Source: an uncultured Lachnospiraceae bacterium
GTDB taxonomy: Bacteria; Bacillota; Clostridia; Lachnospirales; Lachnospiraceae
Direction: 5' to 3'
Assembly: GCA_947629865.1 (NCBI GenBank)
Contig: CANRFJ010000004.1
Span: forward strand, 1 to 64,000
DNA: 64,000 nucleotides
Shown: positions 1 to 8,249 of the stretch, piece by piece
Position numbering within the stretch: position 1 is the stretch's first letter
Layout: every line of letters begins with the position of its first letter
Translations under genes and position numbers: made by a program
The notes under the pieces: generated by a model
What the model was told of the DNA's origin: nothing
The model's database searches: none
Seen by the model: only the letters and a program-made list of their open reading frames with translations

Positions 1-76
1 TGAGTATAAAAAGCGGCTCCCAATGAATAGGAACCACTTACATATAACTATTAACTTGTTAAACTAAATGACATTG

Positions 77-119
77 AATAACAACTGCGGCATATACAAC
101 AGTAATAACAACTGCGGCA
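77..119. repeat. 16-bp direct repeat upstream of yicC promoter
   Basis: The 16-mer AATAACAACTGCGGCA occurs at 77-92 and again at 104-119, 27 bp apart start to start, directly upstream of the -35 box at 124. The spacing is close to two and a half helical turns. It could be a binding site for an activator or repressor of the yicC-remA operon; no regulator is identified. Confidence 0.6.
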
Positions 120-123
120 ATTC

Positions 124-152
124 TTGACTTCTTGACATTTTTGCACTATAAT
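124..152 (+). promoter_or_regulatory. Sigma-A promoter for yicC-remA-lepB-rpoZ
   Basis: TTGACT at 124-129 and TATAAT at 147-152 are separated by exactly 17 bp. A second TTGACA at 132-137 is too close to the -10 to serve it. The promoter lies about 60 bp before the yicC start. Confidence 0.75.
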
Positions 153-210
153 TAAACAGTATGTGGCATAACGGAACACGACCAGAGATTACGATAGAAA
201 TGGGGAAGCT

Positions 211-1089
211 ATGATTCGAAGCATGACAGGCTTTGGCCGGGGAGAGGCCTCAGACGACAATTACAAAATTTTGATAGAGATAAAGTCCGTAAATCACCGC
301 TATTGCGACGTGGGTATCCGCGTACCGCGCAAATTGAACGGATATGAGGCTCTGTTGCGGAGCCGGATAAAGTCCTATGCCAGCCGCGGCAAGATCGATA
401 TATTCATGAGTTTTGAGGACATGACGGGCAAGAGTACCGGAATAGCCTATAACAGGGAGACGGCGGGGGCGTATCTCGATGGGATCCGCCAGCTTTCCAG
501 GGATTTTTCTCTGGAATATGATGTGGACGCCGTCAGGTTGTCAAGATTTCCGGATGTGTTTACCATGGAGGAACCGGATCTGGACGAGGAGGCTATTACC
601 GCGCTCTTAGACAGCGCGATGTCCGCCGCCGGAGAGGCGTTTGTGGAGAGCCGCGCCAAAGAGGGACAGCAGTTGAGGGAAGATCTGCTGAAGAAACTGG
701 AGAGACTGTCCTCTCTGACAGATGAGATCGAACGGCGCTCGCCGGAGATACTGAATGAGTACCGTGCGAAACTCACGGCAAAGGTTAAGGAACTGCTGGG
801 AAATACACAGGTTGATGATACCGTACTCGCGACAGAACTCGTGCTCTATGCGGATAAGACCTGCGTGGACGAGGAGATAGTCCGGCTGCGCACACATATC
901 CTGCACATGAAGGAGACGCTGGAGCAGGGCGGAGGCGTTGGACGGAAACTGGATTTTCTGACACAGGAGATGAATCGGGAGGCCAATACAGTCCTCTCCA
1001 AGGCCAACGACATCATAATGGCAGATTACGGAATTGAGATAAAGACCGAGATTGAGAAGATTCGGGAACAGATACAGAATATTGAGTAA
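211..1089 (+). CDS. yicC: YicC/YloC family endoribonuclease
   Basis: The 292-residue product has the family N-terminus (MIRSMTGFGRGE) and the conserved stretch IEIKSVNHRY, and ends in the characteristic C-terminal block with FLTQEMNREANTVLSKA and a terminal IKTEIEKIREQIQNIE. YicC-family proteins have been shown to be RNA-cleaving enzymes that affect RNA turnover. The start is preceded by a GGGGA ribosome site. It is the first gene of a run with remA, a signal peptidase and rpoZ, in the order common in clostridia except for the signal peptidase. Length is normal for the family. Confidence 0.93.
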   Translation: MIRSMTGFGRGEASDDNYKILIEIKSVNHRYCDVGIRVPRKLNGYEALLRSRIKSYASRGKIDIFMSFEDMTGKSTGIAYNRETAGAYLDGIRQLSRDFSLEYDVDAVRLSRFPDVFTMEEPDLDEEAITALLDSAMSAAGEAFVESRAKEGQQLREDLLKKLERLSSLTDEIERRSPEILNEYRAKLTAKVKELLGNTQVDDTVLATELVLYADKTCVDEEIVRLRTHILHMKETLEQGGGVGRKLDFLTQEMNREANTVLSKANDIIMADYGIEIKTEIEKIREQIQNIE

Positions 1090-1103
1090 AAGAGGTGTTA
1101 CCT

Positions 1104-1367
1104 ATGTCTTTTGTGAATATCGGATATGGAAATGTAGTCAACAGCGATAAGGTGTCCAGTATTGTCAGTCCGGACGCCGCTCCCATCAAGCGGCTGATAC
1201 AGGGCGCCAGGGACAGCGGCGACGCCATTGACGCCACCTGCGGGCGAAAGACAAAGGCAGCGCTTGTCATGGATAATCATACGGTTGTCCTTTCTTCTCT
1301 GCTGCCAGAGACAATTGCAGCGCGTATGAATTCGGAAGAAAACAAAAAATTTGTGAAGGGAGATTAG
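1104..1367 (+). CDS. remA: RemA-like (DUF370) DNA-binding regulator
   Basis: The 87-residue product starts MSFVNIGYGNVV and carries IVSPDAAPIKRLIQ and DATCGRKTKAALVMD, the signature of the RemA/DUF370 family, which in Bacillus subtilis activates matrix genes by binding DNA. The ATG at 1104 is chosen over an in-frame GTG at 1095 because the AGAGGTG ribosome site at 1091-1097 would overlap the latter. It follows yicC by 14 bp, which is the usual pairing in Firmicutes. Targets in this organism are unknown. Confidence 0.93.
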   Translation: MSFVNIGYGNVVNSDKVSSIVSPDAAPIKRLIQGARDSGDAIDATCGRKTKAALVMDNHTVVLSSLLPETIAARMNSEENKKFVKGD

Positions 1368-1374
1368 CGTTTAT

Positions 1375-1980
1375 ATGGATATGGAAGAAACAACGGTGAG
1401 TGAGCCGGAGGATACAGGGAAGAAAAAGAAAAAGCGTTCTCCCGCCAGTTATGTGGCGGAGGGACTTCTCTATATTATCCTGATTATATTCTGCGTATAT
1501 GTGGTGCCAAATTACATATTGCAGCGGACGGTAGTGAGCGGCGAGTCCATGGAAGATACGCTCAAAGACGGAGAGAGCCTTCTGGTGGACAAATTATCCT
1601 ATCACTTCAGCGATCCGGAGCGCTATGATATCATTGTCTTTTACCCGAAGGGAAAAGACGTAGATGAATATTATGTGAAGCGCATATATGGTCTGCCCGG
1701 CGAGACTATTCAGATTAAAGCCAATGATATTTACATAAACGGGGAAAAGATTGAGGATCCCTATCCCAAGGACGGCATGGACGAGGCGGGGATCGCGGAG
1801 AAGCCCTACAAGCTGAAAGAGGGCGAATATTTTGTGCTGGGAGACCACCGATCCGTGAGTCTGGACAGCCGCACTTCCCCGGATGAGGATCCGGATGCAC
1901 CGGGCCCGGTAAAATTTGAAAACATAGCCGGAAAGGTATTTTTGAGGATATGGCCTCTCAGTAAATTTGGAGTACCGTGA
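1375..1980 (+). CDS. lepB: Signal peptidase I
   Basis: The 201-residue protein has a Lys-rich cytoplasmic N-terminus, one membrane segment at about residues 30-50, then the peptidase S26 boxes: SGESMEDTL with the nucleophile Ser58, and YYVKRIYGLPGE with the general base Lys102, followed by VLGDHRSVSLDSR. It removes signal peptides from exported proteins at the outer face of the membrane. It starts 7 bp after remA and precedes rpoZ by 49 bp. In most Firmicutes the gene in this slot is gmk (guanylate kinase), which is not seen anywhere in the window, so the placement is unusual. Confidence 0.95.
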   Translation: MDMEETTVSEPEDTGKKKKKRSPASYVAEGLLYIILIIFCVYVVPNYILQRTVVSGESMEDTLKDGESLLVDKLSYHFSDPERYDIIVFYPKGKDVDEYYVKRIYGLPGETIQIKANDIYINGEKIEDPYPKDGMDEAGIAEKPYKLKEGEYFVLGDHRSVSLDSRTSPDEDPDAPGPVKFENIAGKVFLRIWPLSKFGVP

Positions 1981-2029
1981 TTTTTCCGGTAAATATATAA
2001 CAACAAACACAGAAAGGAGAATTACCCTT

Positions 2030-2278
2030 ATGCTTCACCCGTCTTATACAGATTTAATGAATATTGCCAACAGCGAGGTAGAACAGGGGGAACAGCCGGT
2101 TGTCAACAGCCGCTATTCCATTGTACTGGCTACCGCCAAGAGAGCAAGACAGTTAATTGCCGGCTCAAATCCTCTGGTGGATACGGCTCAATGCCCGAAA
2201 CCACTCTCAATTGCCATTGACGAGTTGTCAAGCAGCGCAATTAAAATCGATGCAGAAGAAGACGACATAGAGGAGTAA
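2030..2278 (+). CDS. rpoZ: RNA polymerase omega subunit
   Basis: The 82-residue product contains NSRYSIVLATAKRARQL, the conserved core of the omega subunit, followed by a KPLSIAIDEL segment and an acidic tail. Omega binds beta-prime and assists RNA polymerase assembly. The ATG at 2030 has AGGAGA at 2015-2020; an in-frame upstream start at 1967 lies inside the signal peptidase gene and lacks a ribosome site. A hairpin terminator follows the stop. Confidence 0.95.
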   Translation: MLHPSYTDLMNIANSEVEQGEQPVVNSRYSIVLATAKRARQLIAGSNPLVDTAQCPKPLSIAIDELSSSAIKIDAEEDDIEE

Positions 2279-2293
2279 CTGCTCATAATTTCT

Positions 2294-2320
2294 GAGGCCC
2301 GCGATTTTCAGTCGGGCCTC
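2294..2320 (+). terminator. Hairpin after rpoZ
   Basis: GAGGCCCG at 2294-2301 pairs perfectly with CGGGCCTC at 2313-2320 around an 11-nt loop. The downstream tract (AAACTTTATAAAA) is only weakly T-rich, so this may be a modest intrinsic terminator closing the yicC-rpoZ operon. Confidence 0.65.
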
Positions 2321-2366
2321 AAACTTTATAAAAAAGTTCGTCGCCTGCGGAGAGAGGGTGATAATA

Positions 2367-3893
2367 GTGAAAAATTTTACCAGTATATTATTTAAAAATC
2401 ATAGACCGGAGCTGCAAAAGACGGCCCCCTCATATTTTTCCGATCTGCAATTGGATTACCTTCTGGGGATTTTGGAAAACCAGTCGAAGGGGTATTCGAT
2501 CCGGCCGTATTATTATACGCTGCCCCGCAGCGCGGAGGACATCGCCTATCGGCAGGAGATATATGAACAGCTGGGAGATCCGGCGCTCGCAAAAGCGGTA
2601 AAACAGTTTTGCATACAGATGCAGCGCTCGCGCCGCTCATATAACCTGTCTCTCCAGTGTGGAGAAAAAATCCAGGCCGCCAGTTATCATCTGGAAGCGG
2701 CTGTCCGGTACTGCCGTGCCGTGTCCGGCCTTTCAGAGGCGCTCTTGGGCGCGGATCTTTTCGCGGAGGGTTTTCTTCTCCTGCGGGAATTTATCTCTGA
2801 ACTGACGGCCTCCTATGAGGCATCCGGATTTTTCCGGACGTCTGAAAAAGCGGCGCAGCTTCTGGAGAAAATCCGCTTTACGCTGCTTATCACATCCGAC
2901 CGCATCACCATAACGGAAGATGCGGAGACAGGGGCAAACTACATGGAGGAGTTGGCGGATATCCTTCTGCCGGAGGGAGAGCACAGGCACACGGCGCTGG
3001 AGAATCCCTTTCCAAACGTACTGGAGCCTTCGTTTCTGGAGACGACGCTGATCCGCATATTGAAGAAAAGCCAGCCGGAACTTTTCCGTGAGATTGAACA
3101 GTTTTATGAATCCTATCCGGATTTTTATGAGAAAAAAATTCTGGATTTTGAGAGCGAAGTGCAGTTTTATATAAGCGCCAGGGAGTTTCAGGCAAAGACA
3201 GAGGCTCTCGGCTATTCCTTCTGCAGGCCGGTGCTGACGGAGGGAGGCGCTTTTTTCGCTGTGGGAAACTATGACCTGGCGCTTGTGTGGAAAAACGCCA
3301 GACGGGGGCGTCCGGTCGTATCCAATGATTTTTCCTGTCCGGAGCACCCCTCGTTCTTTGTGCTGACCGGCCCGAACCAGGGCGGCAAGACCACCTTTGC
3401 CCGCGCTATGGGACAGGCGGTATATTTTTCGCTGGCAGGGCTTCCCGCCGCTGCTTCCTCCCTCACCATGCCCTTTTTCCAGGGAATTTCCACGCATTTT
3501 GAAGTGGAGGAGAGCGTCGAGTCCAATTCCGGAAAACTCAAGGAAGAAATCGACCGCCTGGCGCCCATGATGAAATCCCATATCAAAAATCATTTTGTCG
3601 TGCTGAATGAACTCTTTACCACCGCTACCACCTACGACGCTCTGATTATGGGACGGAAGGTGATGGAGCATTTTCTGGAGCGGGACTGCTATGGAATCTA
3701 TGTCACGCACATTCAGGAACTGGCGGAACAGACTGACCGGATTCAAAGTCTGGTGGCGCAGATCGAGGACGGAGAGAGTGAAAGACGCACATACAAGATA
3801 CTGCCGATGCCCGCCCGCGGATATGGTTATTCCGAATCCCTCGTAAAACAGTTTGAGCTGACCTATGAAGATGTGAAAAGGAGGTTATCATGA
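2367..3893 (+). CDS. MutS-like ATPase without mismatch-binding domain (copy A)
   Basis: The product of about 508 residues has helical lever-like sequence followed by a MutS domain V-type ATPase: Walker A GPNQGGKTT at about residues 334-342, and a Walker B-like segment HFVVLNE at about 410-416, then YVTHIQELA. The N-terminal mismatch-recognition domain of true MutS and the C-terminal Smr nuclease of MutS2 are both absent. The GTG at 2367 is preferred over the GTG at 2358 because AGAGAGGG at 2351-2358 is the ribosome site. It overlaps copy B by four bases (ATGA), so the two are probably translated together and may form a heterodimer. Its substrate is unknown; a genuine mutS lies at 30030-32672. 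Confidence 0.85.
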   Translation: MKNFTSILFKNHRPELQKTAPSYFSDLQLDYLLGILENQSKGYSIRPYYYTLPRSAEDIAYRQEIYEQLGDPALAKAVKQFCIQMQRSRRSYNLSLQCGEKIQAASYHLEAAVRYCRAVSGLSEALLGADLFAEGFLLLREFISELTASYEASGFFRTSEKAAQLLEKIRFTLLITSDRITITEDAETGANYMEELADILLPEGEHRHTALENPFPNVLEPSFLETTLIRILKKSQPELFREIEQFYESYPDFYEKKILDFESEVQFYISAREFQAKTEALGYSFCRPVLTEGGAFFAVGNYDLALVWKNARRGRPVVSNDFSCPEHPSFFVLTGPNQGGKTTFARAMGQAVYFSLAGLPAAASSLTMPFFQGISTHFEVEESVESNSGKLKEEIDRLAPMMKSHIKNHFVVLNELFTTATTYDALIMGRKVMEHFLERDCYGIYVTHIQELAEQTDRIQSLVAQIEDGESERRTYKILPMPARGYGYSESLVKQFELTYEDVKRRLS

Positions 3894-5416
3894 CTGATTC
3901 GTATTTACTCTACCCCGACTCCTCCACAGAGGGAAAGCAAAGTTATGCCTTTCAGGGGGATATCATAAAGGATATGAATCTGAATATACTTTTTCGTACC
4001 ATGGCCAGAGAGGACGTGCGGATCGCCGAAAAGGCGCGCAAGGTGATCATGGTGCCGCTGACAACGCCGGAGGAGGTATATTACCGCCATGCAATAATAA
4101 AAGACTTTGAAAACAGCCCCGGACTTCTGGAGGAATTATACCGGCACGCCGCCGAACAGCAGAAGATCTCTGAGCAGTACAGGAGTGACATGGAGAAAAA
4201 CCGGACACGCACTGCCCGAAAATCCGGAGAAATGATAGATACGCTCCACTTTCTCTCCGGAAGCATACAGCGCCTCCTCTCTATACGGGAAACGCTGGAG
4301 AAACATTATCAGCAGGAGGGCTTTCGCTCAGAAGGGCTTCTCTCGCTGCGCCGCCGGCTGAATGAGGAACCGCTGGATAAACTGGCGCAGAAAATAAAGG
4401 ATCTCCATTTTTACACAGAGGGAGGAGAGGTCGTCTACCACTTACAGTTCTGCGGCGGAATGAAAATAGGCCGGGCCGTTCTTTGCTCCTGTGTCAGCAA
4501 AAAGAGGAAAAAACGGGAGGGGAAAATGGGAAATTCCCTGCAAAATCTCTATTGGAAGCATCTGAAAAAAGATACGATTCCCCTGGATTCCGAAGCGCTG
4601 AAGCAGGATATCGGGCTGCTGACGGAGAATACCGTGATGGGGTGCCTGGAACTGTTTGCTCCGTTTTTGCGGGAGACAATGGCGTTTTTTGAGCATTTTG
4701 CGGAGGAGACGGCCTTTTACAAGGGCGTACTTAACCTGATGCAGCGAATGAGTGAAATTTCCATTCCGCTGTCCATGCCGGAGCCAAAGCCCGCCGGAAG
4801 CGGCCAGACGGCCTTCAGAGGGCTCTACGAGCTCACAATGGCCATTTATATGCAGAACAGGCCGGTGACGAATGACGCCGATTTTGACGGAACTGTCCTG
4901 ACGGTAATCACCGGCGCCAACCAGGGAGGAAAATCCACTTTTCTGCGCAGTTATGGCATCGCCCAGATACTGATGCAGTGCGGGATACCGGTTCCCGCCG
5001 CAGAATTCTCGGCTCCGCTCTACCCGCAGATTTTCACCCATTTTACAAGGAGAGAAGACGAAAAACTGAACCACGGAAGACTTCAGGAGGAACTGGGACG
5101 CATGAGCGCCATGATCCAGGCGGCGGTTCCCGACAGCCTTTTCCTTCTCAACGAATCCTTTGCCAGCACGACGGAAAAAGAGGGCTCACGGATTGCCGAT
5201 GGAATTATCCGCGCCTTTTATGAAAAGGGGATCACCACAATGATGGTAACGCATTTGTTTGAATTTGCACGGAGTCTGTACCGGAAGAATCTTATGCACA
5301 CAAAATTTCTGACGGCGGAGAGGAGAGAGGACGGAACCAGAACCTTCCGTATCATTCCGGGAGAGCCGAATTATACAAGCTACGGCACCGATTTATTTGA
5401 GGCGCTGATTCCATAA
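3890..5416 (+). CDS. MutS-like ATPase without mismatch-binding domain (copy B)
   Basis: This 508-residue paralogue of the upstream gene has Walker A GANQGGKSTF at about residue 341, a Walker B-like LFLLNESFASTT segment in which the family's aspartate-glutamate pair reads Asn-Glu as in copy A, and a following MMVTHLFEFA. Like copy A it lacks the mismatch-binding and Smr domains. The two genes share a four-base ATGA overlap. MutS-type ATPases act as dimers with composite active sites, so an A-B heterodimer is a reasonable inference. It ends 20 bp before the -35 box of the LexA-controlled promoter. Confidence 0.85.
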   Translation: MTDSYLLYPDSSTEGKQSYAFQGDIIKDMNLNILFRTMAREDVRIAEKARKVIMVPLTTPEEVYYRHAIIKDFENSPGLLEELYRHAAEQQKISEQYRSDMEKNRTRTARKSGEMIDTLHFLSGSIQRLLSIRETLEKHYQQEGFRSEGLLSLRRRLNEEPLDKLAQKIKDLHFYTEGGEVVYHLQFCGGMKIGRAVLCSCVSKKRKKREGKMGNSLQNLYWKHLKKDTIPLDSEALKQDIGLLTENTVMGCLELFAPFLRETMAFFEHFAEETAFYKGVLNLMQRMSEISIPLSMPEPKPAGSGQTAFRGLYELTMAIYMQNRPVTNDADFDGTVLTVITGANQGGKSTFLRSYGIAQILMQCGIPVPAAEFSAPLYPQIFTHFTRREDEKLNHGRLQEELGRMSAMIQAAVPDSLFLLNESFASTTEKEGSRIADGIIRAFYEKGITTMMVTHLFEFARSLYRKNLMHTKFLTAERREDGTRTFRIIPGEPNYTSYGTDLFEALIP

Positions 5417-5436
5417 CAAATAATTTAAACTTTTTC

Positions 5437-5465
5437 TTGACAAACACCCGTTCGGGTGCTATAGT
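5437..5465 (+). promoter_or_regulatory. Promoter with LexA-type operator in its spacer
   Basis: TTGACA at 5437-5442 and TATAGT at 5460-5465 are 17 bp apart. The sequence CAAACACCCGTTCG at 5441-5454 is, on the minus strand, CGAACGGGTGTTTG, which matches the Gram-positive LexA box (CGAAC-RNRY-GTTYG) at every position. The operator overlaps the -35 end and the spacer, where bound repressor would block RNA polymerase. It controls the small LysM gene at 5550. Confidence 0.8.
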
Positions 5466-5470
5466 ATAGT

Positions 5471-5510
5471 TAAACATTTGTTCGTATCGTATGTTCGTAT
5501 CAGATGTTCG
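5471..5510 (+). promoter_or_regulatory. Second LexA-like box and 13-bp direct repeats
   Basis: TAAACATTTGTTCG at 5471-5484 matches the LexA box at 13 of 14 positions when read on the minus strand. The half-site GTTCG then recurs at 5480-5484, 5493-5497 and 5506-5510, an exact 13-bp period within a TGTTCGTATC-type repeat. This places extra half-operators across the transcription start region. Confidence 0.6.
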
Positions 5511-5549
5511 GATTTGCTTATAACTATTTGTCCTGAAAGGAGTTTTATT

Positions 5550-5861
5550 ATGAAAAGATTATTAAATTCCCATTATCTTTTATTAGTCACAGTTCCCACG
5601 CTGTTAGTAGCCGCCTGCTTTTTCCTTCTGTTTTCCCGTCCGGTATCGGCGGATTCCGGCCAGACAGGGGTTATGAAGGGATATGAGACCGTTCTTGTCC
5701 GTGACGGCGATACGCTGTCCTCCCTGGCATGTTCGTATGCTCCGGTTAAATCCCATATGTCAGAGAAAGAATACCTGGAGGCCGTCGTCTCGCTCAACAA
5801 TATATCTTCATCCGAGTATATCCGCGCAGGAGAGTACCTGTTAATGCCGAATTTTTGCTAG
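5550..5861 (+). CDS. Small LysM membrane protein, YneA-like (putative SOS division inhibitor)
   Basis: The 103-residue product starts MKRLLNSHY, has one hydrophobic segment at about residues 8-30, and a single LysM-like domain (from VRDGDTLSSLA to IRAGEYLLMP) outside the membrane. The ATG at 5550 is preceded by GAAAGGAG; an upstream in-frame start at 5478 would lie in the operator region. Small, single-pass LysM proteins under LexA control in Firmicutes are typically YneA-type division suppressors, usually sitting next to lexA. Here lexA is 28 kb away, so the assignment rests on architecture plus the operator rather than on gene neighbourhood. A plain LysM wall protein remains possible. Confidence 0.75.
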   Translation: MKRLLNSHYLLLVTVPTLLVAACFFLLFSRPVSADSGQTGVMKGYETVLVRDGDTLSSLACSYAPVKSHMSEKEYLEAVVSLNNISSSEYIRAGEYLLMPNFC

Positions 5862-5948
5862 AGACGGGAGACTTCGGCGCTATCTGACAAATTTCTGTCA
5901 TTTCCATTCGCTATATTCAGTATATCAAAAATATGGGAGATGAGTGCA

Positions 5949-8174
5949 ATGTTTGGAAATTTGGACAGAAAAGCAGGAAAGAGAGTATGGCTGCCATTGG
6001 TGTTTGTCCTTTTTTTTATCACTGTTGCCGCCAGTCCCCTGTGGGAGGGTACGGCCGCGAAAGCCGCTTCCAGTGGCGTCAAAATCCGTTATAACGGTAA
6101 GACTCACAAAAATAAAAGCAAAAAAATGACCGTGAAATATAATTCCAAAACGGTCTCCAAAAAATCTTATAAAGCTCTTATCATAAAAAAATATTACATG
6201 GTTTCCTATGCAGATGTTTTTAAGAAAGGCGTCAAGGCCTCCTGCAAGTATTCCAAAAATAAGAAATCCCTGAAGATTTCCAAAAACGGAGTTTCCATAA
6301 AAATGAAGGTGGGAAGCCGGACTGCCAAAATAAATGGCAAGAAATCCACTATGCCGGTGGCCCCGTTATCCGTGCGCTATGTCTCCAAAAAGAAGACGAA
6401 GATACTGGTGCCCGTAAATTACATCGCAAAAGCCCTTCATCTGTCCTATGAAAAATCCGGTTCCGCCATTCGCTTGAAGGCGCCTCTCCATTTATCCTAT
6501 GACGGAAATACTGTATATTATACCGGCACCCAGGGGAAGATATACTACAATCACAAGACCTATTCCCTCGCCACAATGCCGGTAATCAAGATTTCCGGTA
6601 CCTGGTATATGCCGGCGGAAGAAACTATTGATAATATATTAAACCTGAAGTACGAGTACAATTCCTCTACGGGGAAGCTGACCTTTACCAACGAGGATCT
6701 GAATTTGGCCTTTACATGTCAGAACGGATCCGCCCAGGCCACGCTAAACGGCAGTCCGGTGACACTCAGCGCGCCTGTCAGACAGATCAAGAATCTCGAC
6801 AAAAAAAGCAGCGTGCTCTGTATACCGGCGGCCGGCGTATTAAAACAGTTAAATTATGCCAGAGGCTGGAATAAATCCAATAAGTATTACACAATTCAGT
6901 CGAAACAGTTTTTCTCCTGGAAGGAGGAAATGACAAAAGAACAGAAGGCGGACACCGAGAAAAATTACCTCTATGCGATGACGGCCGCTTATTCGGAGCA
7001 GAGCGGCATTGGTTCTGTCGATATAAAACTTTCCGGCAGTTCGCAGGAGATTATGAAGACTCTCACAGTCAGGCGAAACGGCAGCCTGATTACAGTCACT
7101 GTGCCAAAGTCCAGTTATCTGCTGAACAAAAATCAATTTTCCAATTTTGGGGAAATAGTCAATAAATTGGCGGTGACATCAAAAGAGGACACCGTCACCC
7201 TGTCACTCACCTGCGATGGCACGGCCGAGTATTCCTATATTATCCAGAACGGTGTTCTGGAATTGAATGTGCTGCGCGCCTATGGGGGAGCGGTAAGTGC
7301 GGCGGCGACAGGCTCCCTGTCGATTCCTAAGCCTGAGAACGTAACGATCGCCAATGTCACAAACGAGGATCTGTATAGCAGCCACAAATTCAAGGTCATA
7401 ATCGCCGGCAATCATCTGGAATTTTTCCAGAACCACCCCATTGTCATCAACGATAATTCAGTCAAGGGGATAACGGTGTCCGCCAGCGGGAGCAATACGG
7501 TCATCACAGTGACTACGTCTTCGCTGAGGGGCTATAAAATATATGAGAAGGAGGATTCCTTTACCGTCTCAATGGGGGCTCCCGGAAAGATTTACAGCGC
7601 CATTGTCGTACTGGATCCGGGGCATGGCGGCATCGATCCTGGCGCCACGAATAAGGGGACAGATGAGAAGGATCTGACTTTTAAGATTCTCTATACCCTG
7701 ATGAAACAATATACTTCCCAAAATGCGCCGGACATAAAAGTATACTGGACGAGGACATCCGATACCTATGTGACGCTGGCAGATCGCGCTGCTTTTGCCA
7801 AAAGCGTAGATGCCGATGCCTTTATCAGCCTTCATATGAATTCCGCTTCTTCCTCCTCCGCAAACGGAACAGAGGTATATTATTCCGTGTCGAACAACAG
7901 CAAGAGTTTTGGCGGGATTACCAGCAAGAAGATGGCAAATCTGTTCCGCAACAAATTGTTGGCTGATCTGCAATTGAAAAACCGAGGCACAAAAACAGCC
8001 GGCTATTATGTTACCAAGCACAACACAGTTCCGGCCATTCTGATTGAACTGGGCTTTATATCCGGCAGCACGGATTACAATAAACTGACGAACAGCGCTT
8101 TTCAGCAGAAGGCGGCGAAGTCCATCTATGACGGCATTGTAAATATGTTTAAGAAATATCCTACCGGACGGTAG
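5949..8174 (+). CDS. Secreted N-acetylmuramoyl-L-alanine amidase with stalk domain
   Basis: The product of about 741 residues has an N-terminal signal sequence ending near AAKAASS, then a very Lys-rich region resembling the copper-amine-oxidase N-terminal (stalk) fold, a central beta-rich region, and a C-terminal Amidase_3 domain. Zinc and catalytic motifs are visible: LDPGHGG at about residue 555, SLHMN near 628 and IELGFIS near 698. It would cleave the amide bond between MurNAc and the stem peptide. The ATG at 5949 is spaced better from GGGAGA at 5935-5940 than the in-frame ATG at 5940. The basic N-terminus may hold it to the anionic cell wall. Confidence 0.9.
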   Translation: MFGNLDRKAGKRVWLPLVFVLFFITVAASPLWEGTAAKAASSGVKIRYNGKTHKNKSKKMTVKYNSKTVSKKSYKALIIKKYYMVSYADVFKKGVKASCKYSKNKKSLKISKNGVSIKMKVGSRTAKINGKKSTMPVAPLSVRYVSKKKTKILVPVNYIAKALHLSYEKSGSAIRLKAPLHLSYDGNTVYYTGTQGKIYYNHKTYSLATMPVIKISGTWYMPAEETIDNILNLKYEYNSSTGKLTFTNEDLNLAFTCQNGSAQATLNGSPVTLSAPVRQIKNLDKKSSVLCIPAAGVLKQLNYARGWNKSNKYYTIQSKQFFSWKEEMTKEQKADTEKNYLYAMTAAYSEQSGIGSVDIKLSGSSQEIMKTLTVRRNGSLITVTVPKSSYLLNKNQFSNFGEIVNKLAVTSKEDTVTLSLTCDGTAEYSYIIQNGVLELNVLRAYGGAVSAAATGSLSIPKPENVTIANVTNEDLYSSHKFKVIIAGNHLEFFQNHPIVINDNSVKGITVSASGSNTVITVTTSSLRGYKIYEKEDSFTVSMGAPGKIYSAIVVLDPGHGGIDPGATNKGTDEKDLTFKILYTLMKQYTSQNAPDIKVYWTRTSDTYVTLADRAAFAKSVDADAFISLHMNSASSSSANGTEVYYSVSNNSKSFGGITSKKMANLFRNKLLADLQLKNRGTKTAGYYVTKHNTVPAILIELGFISGSTDYNKLTNSAFQQKAAKSIYDGIVNMFKKYPTGR

Positions 8175-8249
8175 ATAATAATATAACCGATTATAAACTG
8201 CCAGCAGGCAGATAACCAACGGGCAGATAAATTGCAAGCGGGCGATAAA

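Noticed and set aside
2733..3746. 337-residue antisense frame in the first MutS-like gene
   Set aside because: The plus-strand frame has clear ATPase motifs; the antisense product shows no recognisable pattern.
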